A stretch of DNA of 64,000 nucleotides, taken from contig CP130629.1 of NCBI GenBank assembly GCA_030644725.1, forward strand, positions 1 through 64,000. Direction: 5' to 3'. This stretch comes from Candidatus Electrothrix communis (GTDB lineage: Bacteria; Desulfobacterota; Desulfobulbia; Desulfobulbales; Desulfobulbaceae). The position numbers and the translations under genes were made by a program. The notes beneath the pieces are model-generated. The model saw only the letters and a program-made list of their open reading frames with translations, searched no databases and was not told where the DNA came from. This document shows, one piece after another, positions 51,501 to 60,835 of the stretch (positions are counted from its first letter, which is position 1; every line of letters begins with the position of its first letter).

Positions 51501-54253
51501 TTGCCTCGGACGACCGGATCAGCGGCAGCAGCACAGCCTTTCTTCTGGATAACGGTGACTGGTGGCAGGAACAGGTACAGAGCATTTTTGCTGATTCCGG
51601 TTCACCCACGGAGACGGTCATCGGCAGAACCCGAACCCGGCTGACCGGCCTAGGCCTAGGCGGCCTGATCGCCCAAACCGTGAGCACGGACATCCACGGC
51701 AACGGGACGGTCTCGTCCCGCTATCTGGACAGGACCCTGCACACGGTCACGGAAATCACAGATTATCCCGATTCAGACACGGATGCAGTCCAGGAAAGCC
51801 TGTACGGTCTGCTGAAATCCTCCACGGATAAATCCGGCATCACCACGACCTATCAGTACGACGCCTTGGAACGACGTACCGGTGTCACCGATCCCCGCAC
51901 CGGTCAGAGCATCACCCATTATAACACGTTGGGGCAGGTTGATTACACCGAAAACGCGGCAACCAAGCGCACGGAATACAGCTATGATCCGGTCACGGGC
52001 AGGAAATCCTCGGTGACCGATGCGGAGAACCGGACCGTCTACTTTCTCCACGATGATCTCAATCGGATTACCCATACCTGGGGTGCGACATCCCCTGTTC
52101 GTTACGAATACGACGAATACGGCAGAACCGAGGCCATGCACACCTGGCGGAACGGTGAGGGCTGGGATTCTCCGACCTGGCCGTCAGCCAACGACGGACT
52201 GGCCGATATCACCCGCTGGCATTACCACGAGGCCACTGGCCTGCTGGAAAGCAAGGAGGATGCGCAGAATAAGAGCACGCAATATACCTATTTCGAAGGA
52301 GGCAGACTGCATACCCGCACCTGGGCCAGAACCCCTGCGGTCACAACTACCTACAGCTACGACCCGAACACCGGCGAGCTGACCACCATTGATTATTCCG
52401 ACTCCACACCGGATATCGGGTTTACCTACAATCGCACCGGGCAACGCGAAACAGTGACCGATGCCGTCGGTACCCGTACTTTTGCCTATAATTCTGCTCT
52501 CCGGCCCGATACCGAAAGCCTGACCGGGCTGATCAGCCGCACCCTCACCCGAACCTACGACGCGACCGCTGTGCCCGGCAGAAATATCGGTTTCAGTACG
52601 AACAGCAATTACGCAGTCACCTACGGATATGACAATACCGGACGTTTCAACGGAATTTCATGGAATGTCGATACGCTCTCCGACAGTGCAACCTACGCCC
52701 GCGTGCTCGACTCGCATCTTCTCTACACAACCAGTTTTGCTTCAGGCGCTCTGGTAACCAACTCCTATGAACCGAATCGGAACCTGAGAACCGGTGTGAA
52801 AAACGAATACGGTGCGACCGTTGTTTCTCAGTATGATTATGTGTATGACAATATAGGCCGCCGGAACTCCATGACCACCTCCGGTGACGCCTTTTCCGTC
52901 TCTCTGCCTGTTCCGCCGGATCAGAAGCTGGTCAATACGGGAACGTATACCTCTGTCGGTTACACAGCCAATGATTTGAACCAGTATACTTCTCTGGACA
53001 CGAACGGCTCTGCGGTCAGCCCGACCTATGATGATGACGGTGACCTGACCGATGACGGAACCTTCATCTATGCTTGGAACGGGGAGAACCGGCTCATCAC
53101 CATTACGCCGAAAACTCCTGTTGTCGGTGATAAGAAACTTGAGTTTCTTTATGATTACATGGGGCGCAGAGCGCGGAAAATTACAACTGCCCGGGACGGC
53201 TCAACTTGGCAAGCTGATGAAACCCGCTTCTTTGTCTACGATGGCTGGAATCTGATTGAGGAACTGGACGGAACCGGAGCAACCACGGCCAGTTATGTCT
53301 ACGGCCTTGATCTTTCGCAGAGCCTTCAGGGTGCGGGTGGCATCGGTGGGATTCTTGCCCGTGTTGATCATGGAGCGAGTAAAGCTCATGTTTATCTCTA
53401 CGATGCCAACGGTAATGTAGGCCAACTCCTCGACAGCTCGGACGGATCTGTCGCCGCTGCCTACGAGTATGCGCCTTTTGGCGGACTTACTTCCGCTATG
53501 GGAAGCTATGCCGGGGTTAATCCGTTCAGATTTTCCACGAAATACGCTGATGATGTTATCGGGTTGTATTATTATGGGTATCGGTATTATTCACCGGTGG
53601 TTGGTCGGTGGTTGAACCGTGATCCTATTGGGGAAGATGGCGGGTTGAACCTTTATGGGTTTGTTAATAACGATTCAAGTAATCAGCAAGATTTTCTAGG
53701 TCTTCTAAGAGCTGTGTTATATGATGACGATTTTTCAACTCAGGCTGATGCACAGTTGGACAAATGGGATAAAAACAAAGCATATGCTTGCGAAATATTA
53801 GTTTCGTATCATGTGGAGACTATAACTGAATTTATTGCCGCTCTGAAAGATATTGACCAAGCAGCAGTAGCTCAAAATGATCCCGTAAACGCTATGGTGT
53901 TCATGTTTCACGGACATCCCCACCTTCTTGATTTAGGTGATGGTCAAAATATGGAATATTTAAGTGCCAATGGAGAAAGACAGACTCCGAAAGGTAATAT
54001 TGCTTTTCCAATCTCAATGCTACCTAAAGTTACATTTTCAAATGATGCATATATTCAACTGAATACTTGTAGAGGGGGATTTCCCATGAAACGAGGTATA
54101 AATATTGGAGAGGCATTCTATAACAGATACAAAGTGGAAACGAGAGCTTTTCCATATTGGATAAAATATCCACATGAGCACTCTTCTGATGTTATACCTA
54201 CGGATGGCTCTACGTTACTATATCCAAGATTTGGCCCGGTAGTATATAAGTAA
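48506..54253 (+). CDS. Giant Rhs/YD-repeat protein with caspase-like C-terminal tip (5'-truncated)
   Basis: At least 1915 aa (TTG at 48506; the frame is open upstream to about 48235). Residues about 190-290 are Big_2/Ig-like. YD repeats fill about 540-1680 ('YEYDSQGRI', 'YSYDASGRRL', 'YSYDPVTGRKS') and would form the Rhs shell. The core ends 'NPFRFSTKYADD...GRWLNRDPIGEDGGLNLYGF' at about 1670-1715, the usual self-cleavage site before the toxin. The last 185 residues are variable. They contain 'MVFMFHGHPHLL' with His1802 and 'YIQLNTCRGG' with Cys1855, a His...Cys order seen in caspase-fold peptidases (CHAT, DUF4347-like). No PAAR domain or T6SS genes are near, and the upstream half has a Sec signal, so surface display is likely. 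Confidence 0.85.
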   Translation: MTGIGVTIQGTTLEDIEVECPDGSACGYEFSAITTIGSSTGYINVSVDFTKEIRNREYQDASGCYCTLTDTTTGNISDWLYFIPRSIVLDSSKVIPVDQNGQVLCDIEIPFIDNCYYYPQIISMTILEDGVPFAVLPIDPNTLAPPVINRGTEFDLSKTYTAIIRADDWTDEGSLAGVQSNEMTLILSEEHPIDYLYIGNLKEKIPVMQGESVTIKAQTSPEELASELEWSIVAERPNDETGKIIAAIDPSTGVLTVDENSGSGTVTVRASYNGCVYKDAEVPVGCQECSEGYCPLSVEGGSSDRLSSVDFAISLGKTGGGNPAGSLLLRSESVSAQLYAPKTLYLSSLVRDNEVRYDENDALRQILTAKTFVDITTENEYRYTVSLYRPDDIAGQADGLYTLNPAAVPFVSFQIENPDMLPTISDRLKITEIRGSESSVTEYFNDKTTGAWTLSEADGQRITERSEQVVGDTVVRRETVKNGSGQISSVIDRTYKEFPWGEELLSQADDPDGDNLVTTFTYYEDSGVPSSYSKLKSVENPDGSWEYYEYDSQGRIASQYSSWLDLDISQKANARVTSYNYDPTVLSGDSDLDEDKNRPRITTETTSGIVTSRKYAVYSVDGSGVRQEISEIATDQSAPFGAPDNLRTVTTFYPEDGSVSAGRLQSVLLPDGRLTTTTYEEGSFDVGTQVFTPGTGTDERVTTVHGTESSLAGIALKTTKEESITDSLGNGVFQRTLIFDGGAYQPVGWTAQEYDDFGRVTRQTASNGTETDTVWSCCVKDSETDAAGVTTTFSYDALHRPISNSREAEQGPILTDYSYDASGRRLSETVSSGGLSLGSSSQYDLSGRIISRTDSRNLTTTYDYASGGRITTETRPGNITEITETYPDGRTKSVTGTGVVSRFYSYGVNPDGSTWTQVHSGTASSPVWEKSTTDPAGRAVKTEKPGYLGTEISENFYNDKGQVWKTTAPGRAATLYEYDEPGNRTHSGLDVNDNGVLDIASDDRISGSSTAFLLDNGDWWQEQVQSIFADSGSPTETVIGRTRTRLTGLGLGGLIAQTVSTDIHGNGTVSSRYLDRTLHTVTEITDYPDSDTDAVQESLYGLLKSSTDKSGITTTYQYDALERRTGVTDPRTGQSITHYNTLGQVDYTENAATKRTEYSYDPVTGRKSSVTDAENRTVYFLHDDLNRITHTWGATSPVRYEYDEYGRTEAMHTWRNGEGWDSPTWPSANDGLADITRWHYHEATGLLESKEDAQNKSTQYTYFEGGRLHTRTWARTPAVTTTYSYDPNTGELTTIDYSDSTPDIGFTYNRTGQRETVTDAVGTRTFAYNSALRPDTESLTGLISRTLTRTYDATAVPGRNIGFSTNSNYAVTYGYDNTGRFNGISWNVDTLSDSATYARVLDSHLLYTTSFASGALVTNSYEPNRNLRTGVKNEYGATVVSQYDYVYDNIGRRNSMTTSGDAFSVSLPVPPDQKLVNTGTYTSVGYTANDLNQYTSLDTNGSAVSPTYDDDGDLTDDGTFIYAWNGENRLITITPKTPVVGDKKLEFLYDYMGRRARKITTARDGSTWQADETRFFVYDGWNLIEELDGTGATTASYVYGLDLSQSLQGAGGIGGILARVDHGASKAHVYLYDANGNVGQLLDSSDGSVAAAYEYAPFGGLTSAMGSYAGVNPFRFSTKYADDVIGLYYYGYRYYSPVVGRWLNRDPIGEDGGLNLYGFVNNDSSNQQDFLGLLRAVLYDDDFSTQADAQLDKWDKNKAYACEILVSYHVETITEFIAALKDIDQAAVAQNDPVNAMVFMFHGHPHLLDLGDGQNMEYLSANGERQTPKGNIAFPISMLPKVTFSNDAYIQLNTCRGGFPMKRGINIGEAFYNRYKVETRAFPYWIKYPHEHSSDVIPTDGSTLLYPRFGPVVYK

Positions 54254-54315
54254 TTTATTTCGTGTCAGCATATTATGTGGCATTAGGATTTCTTTTCTCT
54301 TTGTATAAGGATATT

Positions 54316-54828
54316 ATGAATGATAGGTTGAAGAAAAAGTACCATTTTACTTGCACGGGAAAAATTATTTATTTGTTCCTGACGATCCTCGCTCTTTTTT
54401 TTATATTCATTTGGGTGAATAAGAAAAAAGTGGATTTGAAATTCGTAGCAAAAGGAAGGATAAGTTATCCAGCTCCACCATATTACGACAGACCATTTTT
54501 CTACTTGCAGGCATCTGGAAGCGACCTTGAAAAAACAATTTGTCGTAGGATAAACTGGCTTAAATTTAACGAGATAGATGGCGAGAGACTATGCAGGGTT
54601 GTTTGGGAGAAAGATTTTTCTCTCAATAGTAAATTAAACTACTATATCGGGATAGGCTGCTCCATAGAAGAGATACCCTATGATTACTTCTCAAAATATT
54701 TTATTTCTCAAAATAATTCATCTCAAGAAGTTATTTATTATTCAGGAAAGAAACCGCCGCTATTGCTACCTGAAAAAGATGAACGTTCTATTATTATCTA
54801 TGAAGGAGACGTTGTTCTGACACCATAA
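54316..54828 (+). CDS. Candidate immunity protein 1 (membrane-anchored)
   Basis: 170 aa from ATG at 54316, chosen because AAGGA precedes it; the longer frame from 54262 has no site. One N-terminal membrane helix (about 15-33) is preceded by 'DRLKKK', so the positive-inside rule puts the 135-residue C-terminal part outside the cytoplasm. No family recognised. Position directly after the Rhs tip with only 62 bp between fits a cognate immunity gene. AT-rich like the tip. Function is inferred from context only. Confidence 0.6.
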   Translation: MNDRLKKKYHFTCTGKIIYLFLTILALFFIFIWVNKKKVDLKFVAKGRISYPAPPYYDRPFFYLQASGSDLEKTICRRINWLKFNEIDGERLCRVVWEKDFSLNSKLNYYIGIGCSIEEIPYDYFSKYFISQNNSSQEVIYYSGKKPPLLLPEKDERSIIIYEGDVVLTP

Positions 54829-54836
54829 GCCGACAA

Positions 54837-55286
54837 TTGACCACGCAACGCCGATTCCCTTGTTACACCACCTACAGCTACGACCCGAACACCGGTGAAC
54901 TGACCGGATTAATCAGTCGCACCCTCACCCGAGCCTACGATGCGACCGCTGTGCCCGGCAGAAACACCGGCTTCAGCACAGACAGCAGCTATGCCGTCAC
55001 CTACGGCTACGACAGCACCGGACGCTTCGGAGGTGTTTCCTGGAATGTCGGTACGCACAGCGATACTGTGCAGTATGGCTACGAGCCAAACTCGCACCTG
55101 CTGAAAAGCGCAACCTTCGGCTCCGGTGCATCAACAGGCTATTCCTACGAAACTCATCGTAACCTGAAAACCTCGGTACTGAATAGGGAGCATTCCCTAT
55201 TTATTAATTTTACCCTGCTGTGCCAACACAATGTAAATATTACGATAATAAGAAAGTGCTGGTTTGAAAAAACAGGCAAGCACTAA
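54837..55286 (+). pseudogene. Rhs fragment 2, upstream part
   Basis: From about 54863 the sequence repeats the giant gene ('TTYSYDPNTGELTGLISRTLTR...') but lacks the 45 residues that separate these motifs there, so it is an internal deletion copy. The Rhs similarity stops at 55185, where the MITE is inserted; the rest of the frame to 55286 is MITE sequence. No promoter or ribosome site at its start. It is the beginning of a displaced tip that continues from 55375. Confidence 0.75.
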
Positions 55287-55365
55287 GCCCCGGTAGCTTT
55301 TGGGCCGGTTCAGGTAATGGTTTTACAGGCAGTTATTCAGCGATTAAGAATCAGGGAATGCTCCC
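55186..55365. mobile_element. 180-bp MITE inserted in Rhs fragment 2
   Basis: Ends are perfect 13-bp inverted repeats: GGGAGCATTCCCT on the left and AGGGAATGCTCCC on the right. The element is flanked by a direct 9-bp duplication TACTGAATA at 55177-55185 and 55366-55374. It is too short to code for a transposase. Removing it with one duplication restores an in-frame Rhs sequence ('SVLNKYNTATISQYDY', like 'GVKNEYGATVVSQYDY' in the giant gene). The parent transposon is not in the window. A 9-bp duplication fits families such as IS1 or IS256, but the type is not assigned. Confidence 0.85.
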
Positions 55366-56906
55366 TACTGAATAAGTATAACACCGCAACAATTTCACAG
55401 TACGATTATACGCATGACGATATAGGGCGTCGGAAAACCATGACGACCTCCGGGGATGCCTTTTCCGTCTCCCTGCCGGTTCCGCCGGATCAGAAGCTCG
55501 TCAACACGGGGACGTATACCTCAGTCGGCTACACGCCTGATAACCTGAACCGATACAGCGAGGTGAATACCAATGGCTCAGCGGTCAGTCCGGCGTATGA
55601 CGATGACGGCGGCCTGACCGACGACGGAACCTTCACCTATAGCTGGAACGGAGAGAACCGGCTCATCACCATTACCCCGAAAACTCCTGCTGTCGGGGAT
55701 AAGAAGCTTGAGTTTCTCTATGACTATATGGGCCGACGGGTACGAAAAGTTACAACCGCCTGGGACGGCTCAACCTGGCAATCTGATGAAACCCGCTTCT
55801 TTGTCTACGACGGCTGGAATCTGATTGAGGAACTGGACGGAGCTGGGTCAACCACAGCCAGCTATGTTCATGGCCTTGATCTTTCGCAGAGCCTTCAGGG
55901 CGCTGGCAGTATCGGTGGAATTCTTGCACGAGTTGATCACGGGACAGATAAAGTTCACCTTTATTTCTACGATGCCAACGGTAATGTAGGTCAACTCCTC
56001 GACAGCGCGGACGGTTCAGTCGTTGCTGCTTACGAATATGCGCCTTTCGGTGGGATGACTTCTGCTATGGGGAGTTATGCAGAGACCAATCCCTTCAGGT
56101 TCAGCTCAAAGTATGCCGATGATACGACGGGGCTGTATTATTACGGGTACCGTTATTATTCGCCCGATACGGGAAGATGGTTGAGTCGTGATCCGATTGG
56201 CGAAGATGGAGGAGTGAATTTGTATGGGTTTATTGTCAATAATCCCATAAGTTATATAGATGCTTTTGGGCATGAAAGTATCAAGCAAAAGATGATAGAT
56301 ACTGCCTATGACGCAGGGAGTGAAGCATATATTGCTGCTCAACAAAGTGCTGATTTATTTAATAGAGCGGTCTTTTTCCCATTGTTGGATTTGCTTTCTC
56401 TTCCTGATGAGGTATTAAAATGTGTATTTGGAGTTACAGACGATGATCTGACTGCCTTTGCCGCACAAGTTCCTGGAAAATATGATGATTTATTTCTAGG
56501 TGTAATTGTGGGAGGAACGAAGGTACCTAAGTTGGCCAAAAAAATCCTTGGGTATGTCCCAGCAGAAGGATTCATTGATCCTTCCAAGGTCAAATTTACT
56601 CAAGATAGCATTGGTGCGACATTTAAAAACGGGCAGAGTATAGATGATGTTGCACGGCAGTTAAGAAGTGCTGGAGGTGATGAGTTGGCAAAAAAATTTC
56701 CACAAATACGCTTAGTGGAAAAGGATGGTATGTTGTATACATTAGACAATCGCAGGTTAGCCACTTTTTCAGCGGGAGGCCAAAAAGTACCCTATCGGAT
56801 GGCAACTCCAAAAGAAATTAAGAAAGAGTGGGGAAAGAAATTCACAACTACAGCCGAGCAGGGCTATGGTCAATACATCACTATACGCCCTCTCAGGAGG
56901 AAATGA
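55317..56906 (+). CDS. Orphan Rhs C-terminal tip 2 with ParB-like toxin domain
   Basis: 529 aa as read; the first 20 residues are MITE sequence and Rhs similarity begins at 55375. YD repeats and core lead to 'GRWLSRDPIGEDGGVNLYGF' (about residues 280-310). The tip (about 320-529) is unlike the giant's. After a helical pre-toxin part, the end reads 'GATFKNGQSIDDVARQLRSAG...IRLVEKDGMLYTLDNRRLATFSAGGQKVPYRMAT'. The 'LDNRRL' segment resembles the ParB/Srx fold (Tox-ParB class of polymorphic toxins), which would be a nuclease. Without its own start it should be silent unless recombined into the giant gene. Family call is inference. Confidence 0.72.
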   Translation: MVLQAVIQRLRIRECSLLNKYNTATISQYDYTHDDIGRRKTMTTSGDAFSVSLPVPPDQKLVNTGTYTSVGYTPDNLNRYSEVNTNGSAVSPAYDDDGGLTDDGTFTYSWNGENRLITITPKTPAVGDKKLEFLYDYMGRRVRKVTTAWDGSTWQSDETRFFVYDGWNLIEELDGAGSTTASYVHGLDLSQSLQGAGSIGGILARVDHGTDKVHLYFYDANGNVGQLLDSADGSVVAAYEYAPFGGMTSAMGSYAETNPFRFSSKYADDTTGLYYYGYRYYSPDTGRWLSRDPIGEDGGVNLYGFIVNNPISYIDAFGHESIKQKMIDTAYDAGSEAYIAAQQSADLFNRAVFFPLLDLLSLPDEVLKCVFGVTDDDLTAFAAQVPGKYDDLFLGVIVGGTKVPKLAKKILGYVPAEGFIDPSKVKFTQDSIGATFKNGQSIDDVARQLRSAGGDELAKKFPQIRLVEKDGMLYTLDNRRLATFSAGGQKVPYRMATPKEIKKEWGKKFTTTAEQGYGQYITIRPLRRK

Positions 56907-57118
56907 TGCAAAATAAAAGCAGAGAAGACGTTCTGAAAACACTAGATGACTTATTACATGATTTATCGAGAGATCCAGATTCATGGGAGAACTCAACACT
57001 CGAAAGATATCTAGAGGCAATGCATGCATGGATAGATGGTTATGGAAAAAAATATGATCCACCTCCATCTTGGGAGTTCATAATCAATATGTTGGAAGCT
57101 GCCAAGATATACGAATAA
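56906..57118 (+). CDS. Candidate immunity protein 2 (DUF7660-like)
   Basis: 70 aa from ATG at 56906, with GGAGG five bases upstream; the tip's TGA overlaps the codon before. All-helical, acidic, cytosolic. The pattern 'TLDDLLHDLSRDPDSWENSTLERYLEAMHAWIDGY...PSWEFIINMLEAAKIYE' resembles DUF7660, a small family often found as immunity-type genes next to toxins. Tight overlap with the tip gene supports a pair. Confidence 0.7.
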   Translation: MQNKSREDVLKTLDDLLHDLSRDPDSWENSTLERYLEAMHAWIDGYGKKYDPPPSWEFIINMLEAAKIYE

Positions 57119-57314
57119 TATTTTCAGCACTCCAGATAACAAAAGGCAGGGGAGAATTCAACTCACCTGCCTTTGTTTATTTCAGGGAGGCGCAACATGG
57201 CAGCCTGCCGACACAGTCCTGTTCGTCTACGACGGCTGGAATCTGATTGAGGAACTGGACGAGGCCGGAGCAACCACAGCAAGCTATGTCCACGGTCTTG
57301 ACCTGAGTCAGTCG

Positions 57315-58454
57315 TTGCAGGGTGCCGGAGGTATCGGCGGTATTCTTGCGCGGATTGACCACGGGGCGAGTAAATCTCATATCTACTTCTACGATGCTAA
57401 CGGGAATGTCGGGCAGTTGGTGGATTCAGCTGACGGCGGCATCGTTGCGGCGTATGAATATGCTCCTTTCGGGGGACTGACTTCCTCTATGGGAAGCTAT
57501 GCTGAGGTTAATCCGTTCAGGTTTTCCACGAAGTACGCTGATGATGTTGCAGAGTTGTATTATTACGGATATCGGTATTACTCTCCTGTGCTTGGACGAT
57601 GGGTTAGTCGGGATCCTATTGGGGAAGAAGGTGGGTTGAATCTTTATGGGTTTGTGGGAAATGAGCCTGTTGATAGTGTTGATCCTTATGGTAATGCTGC
57701 TTATGAAATCGCAGATAAATTTGATGAATACTACGATGAAAGCCTTCTTGCTTTAGATGTATGGGTACAAGAGGGAGGTTGCTATGCTTGGGTGGTCGCT
57801 GCTACTATCAAAACTGCTATGGATGTAGGAGAAGGGACCATAGATACTCTACGTTTAGGTGAAGGGTTTGCCGAAGGTGGGGCATCAAATATTGTTACTG
57901 ATATTTTTAGAGCGTTAGGAATAGCAGGTGGCTCTGGTGCCGCATCATTAAAAACTGCTAATATTGTAAAAGTTCGGCTCAGTCCTAGGGGTAAAGTCAT
58001 TTCGGAGACTAAAACCACTGTTGAAGAAGCTGTTAATTCCTTTGCCCAGAGAGTGCGCTCTGAAATTAATATAGCCCCAAAGAGCATAGGAAAATTTGGT
58101 GCTGATGATTTGGCATTGGGGCTGAATCAAGGTGGATCATTACAAGGATGGGTTAAACAAGTTGGTGGTAAAACTTATGGAAAATTTGCCTCATCTGCGA
58201 GTAATTTCCCAGGTCATCTTAAAGATGCGCTTAATCAGGCTAAAACAATTAGATTTAATTTGGACAAAGTTGACCTCAGTAGAGTAACCAAATCGAGTGG
58301 GAAGTTAAATTCATTTGGTGAGCCTATTGGTGGATATACTAATTTTGAACTGTTTACGATTCGGACAAATAGCCAATACCTTAATAAGACTGTTTTCTAC
58401 AGGAATAATCAGGTGGTACCGACATCAGAAGTATTAAAATATCTAGGGTTTTGA
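57315..58454 (+). CDS. Orphan Rhs C-terminal tip 3 with unknown toxin domain
   Basis: 379 aa from TTG at 57315, but Rhs-type sequence in the same frame begins near 57195 ('GGATWQPADTVLFVYDGWNLIEELD') with no start codon, so this is a recombined fragment. Core to 'GRWVSRDPIGEEGGLNLYGF' (about 95-117). The tip (about 130-379) has a Gly/Ala-rich segment ('LGIAGGSGAASLKTANIVKVRL') and then a basic alpha/beta domain from about 225 ('SIGKFGADDLALGLNQGGSL...') to the end. I do not recognise the fold. It pairs with the gene 8 bp downstream. Confidence 0.7.
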   Translation: MQGAGGIGGILARIDHGASKSHIYFYDANGNVGQLVDSADGGIVAAYEYAPFGGLTSSMGSYAEVNPFRFSTKYADDVAELYYYGYRYYSPVLGRWVSRDPIGEEGGLNLYGFVGNEPVDSVDPYGNAAYEIADKFDEYYDESLLALDVWVQEGGCYAWVVAATIKTAMDVGEGTIDTLRLGEGFAEGGASNIVTDIFRALGIAGGSGAASLKTANIVKVRLSPRGKVISETKTTVEEAVNSFAQRVRSEINIAPKSIGKFGADDLALGLNQGGSLQGWVKQVGGKTYGKFASSASNFPGHLKDALNQAKTIRFNLDKVDLSRVTKSSGKLNSFGEPIGGYTNFELFTIRTNSQYLNKTVFYRNNQVVPTSEVLKYLGF

Positions 58455-58461
58455 GGTGAAG

Positions 58462-58836
58462 ATGGAATTAGATGAATATGAAGTTTCCTTCCCTGTACAC
58501 GTATGGGAACAGATTTTATACGAAGGATTAAAGGAAATTGTTATTGATGTATATTACACTGAAGGTGGTTTCCCCAAGGAAATACACGATGAATTTGGTA
58601 CTGAAAGTGTTGAATCTTTTCGAGTGATGCTTGTTGAGATGATAAAATCTAAAAATAATTGTAATGACATATGGCGACTTTCATCGGATGGGTTTGCTGT
58701 TAAACATAAGAGTGGTAATTGCTCACGATTTGAATTGGTGTATAAAAATATACAAATTAAAATACTTAAGAAAACAGTAACTATCTCCACTAAGAAATTG
58801 CAGGAAAAAAGTCACAAAGGGTCAAGTTGCGGCTGA
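58462..58836 (+). CDS. Candidate immunity protein 3
   Basis: 124 aa from ATG at 58462 (GAGGTGA just upstream; starts 8 bp after the tip stop). No signal peptide or membrane helix, so cytosolic. Mixed alpha/beta with a Lys-rich C-terminus. No family recognised; function inferred from position. Confidence 0.62.
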   Translation: MELDEYEVSFPVHVWEQILYEGLKEIVIDVYYTEGGFPKEIHDEFGTESVESFRVMLVEMIKSKNNCNDIWRLSSDGFAVKHKSGNCSRFELVYKNIQIKILKKTVTISTKKLQEKSHKGSSCG

Positions 58837-58868
58837 AACCAGGATCAAAGAAAGTAAATGGAGTAAAT

Positions 58869-58908
58869 GGGGTCAGAGTAAAATTAGATTTAATTTGACT
58901 CCGACCCC
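58869..58908. repeat. 40-bp palindromic REP-like element, left copy
   Basis: GGGGTCAGAGT...ACTCCGACCCC is an imperfect palindrome with an AT-rich centre. A near-identical inverted copy lies at the right edge of the window (63966-64000). Similar hairpins elsewhere are often REP elements mobilised by RAYT transposases. Confidence 0.75.
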
Positions 58909-58925
58909 TTTTATTTGGGAGCAAG

Positions 58926-59252
58926 ATGCACATGGACATAAATTATAAAAAAATTAGCTGGATGTGTTTAAAGTGCTTTTTTATATTTTTGTTGGGATTT
59001 TTTTCAGGATGGATTGTTCCGTTTTTAATGATTCGATACCTTAGAGTCTTGTATCCTGATACTATTCATATAGTTTTTGGAGCGATCTCATGTGCTATTT
59101 TTTGTATTCCACCAATATTTCTATTTATAGTTCATCTTTTTGGAGTTAATTTCTCTTTATTATTACGAGTGTTTTGTTGGGCAATTTCTCTTGGAGGAGC
59201 ATGGAATTTTTTTACTGGCCTGAGTGAAAAGTGGATGTTTCTTTATCGCTAA
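58926..59252 (+). CDS. Small membrane protein, possible orphan immunity
   Basis: 108 aa from ATG at 58926 (GGGAG upstream). Three membrane helices at about 12-37, 46-70 and 78-98, little else. No family recognised. It lies between the REP-like element and Rhs fragment 4, in the slot where immunity genes occur in this island, but has no tip directly upstream. It could protect against a toxin tip already deleted. Confidence 0.55.
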   Translation: MHMDINYKKISWMCLKCFFIFLLGFFSGWIVPFLMIRYLRVLYPDTIHIVFGAISCAIFCIPPIFLFIVHLFGVNFSLLLRVFCWAISLGGAWNFFTGLSEKWMFLYR

Positions 59253-59340
59253 GTTTGATGAGCTGGTAACAATTCAGAAAACGGCAAATCTGCAACGGCA
59301 ACTTGCCGCAAAATCGTTTTTTTGAAACCATCAAGTTTTC

Positions 59341-60771
59341 CTGTACGGCCTGCTGAAATCCTCCACGGACAAATTCGGCATCACCACGACCTATCAGTAC
59401 GACGCCCTGGAACGGCGTATCGGCGTCAACGATCCCCGCACCGGCCAAAGCATCACCCATTATAATTCCATCGGCCAGATCGATTACACCGAGGACGCGG
59501 CAACGAAGCGTACAGAGTACAGCTATGATCCGGTCACGGGCAGGAAATCCTCGGTGATCGATGCGGAGAACCGGACCGTCTATTTTCTCTACGATGATCT
59601 TAATCGGGTCACCCACACTTGGGGCGCAACCTCCCCTGTTCGTTACGAATACGACGAATACGGCAGAATGGAGACCATGCACACCTGGCGGAGCGGTGAG
59701 GGCTGGGATTCCCCGACCTGGCCGTCTGCCAATGACGGGCTGGCCGATATCACCCGCTGGCATTACCATGAGGCTTCCGGCCTGCTGGAGAGCAAGGAGG
59801 ATGCGCAGAATAAAAGCACGCAGTACACCTACCTCCAGGGCGGCAGACTGCATACCCGCACCTGGGCCAGAACCCCTGCTGTCACAACCACCTACAGCTA
59901 CGATCCGAACACCGGCGAACTGATCGGCATCGACTATTCTGACTCAACCCCGGATATCGGGTTTACCTACAACCGCACCGGGCAACGCAGCACTGTGATC
60001 GATGCCGTCGGTACCCGTACCTTTGCCTATAACTCCGCTCTCCGGCCCGAGACTGAAACCGTAAGCGGGTTGATCAGCCGCACTTTCACCCGTACCTACG
60101 ACACAACCACTGTGCCCGGCAGAAACACTGGCTTTAGCACGGACAGCAGTTATGCGGTGACCTACGGTTTTGATACCACCGGGCGTTTCAACGGTGTTTC
60201 CTGGAATGTCGGCACGCACTCCGACAGCGTGACCTACGCCCGCGTGCCCGACTCGCATCTTCTCTACACAACCAGTTTTGCTTCAGGCGCTCTGGTAACC
60301 AACTCCTATGAACCGAACCGGAACCTGAGAACCGGTGTGAAAAACGAATACGGTGCGACCGTTGTTTCTCAGTATGATTATGTGTATGACAACATAGGCC
60401 GCCGAAACTCCATGACGACCTCCGGTGACGCCTTTTCCGTCTCTCTGCCTGTTCCGCCGGATCAGAAGCTGGTCAATACGGGAACGTATACCTCTGTCGG
60501 TTACACGGCGAATGATCTGAATCAGTACACCTCCGTGGATACGAACGGTGCTACGGCCAGTCCGGCGTATGATAACGACGGCGACCTTACCGACGACGGA
60601 ACCTTCACCTATAGCTGGAACGGAGAGAACCGGCTCATCATCATTACGCCGAAAACCCCGGCTGTCGGTGACAAAAAACTTGAGTTTCTCTATGATTACA
60701 TGGGGCGACGGGTACAGAAAATTACAACTGCCTGGGACGGCTCAACCTGGCAATCCGATGAAACTCGTTTC
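59341..60771 (+). pseudogene. Rhs fragment 4, part before the IS66 insertion
   Basis: Similarity to the giant gene begins abruptly at 59341 ('LYGLLKSSTDKFGITTTYQYDALERR', matching the giant near residue 1098) and continues without gaps to 60771 ('DGSTWQSDETRF'). A stop codon just before the junction and no start codon mean it cannot be translated from its own signals. Long stretches are nearly identical to the giant gene, as expected for a recombination donor. The IS66 element cuts it at 'ETRF|FIYDGWN'. Confidence 0.8.
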
Positions 60772-60835
60772 GTAACTACTCAGCCAGTCGCCAAGCCTCT
60801 TGACAGAAGCAACGGGTTAAGATTATTTTGCTGTT

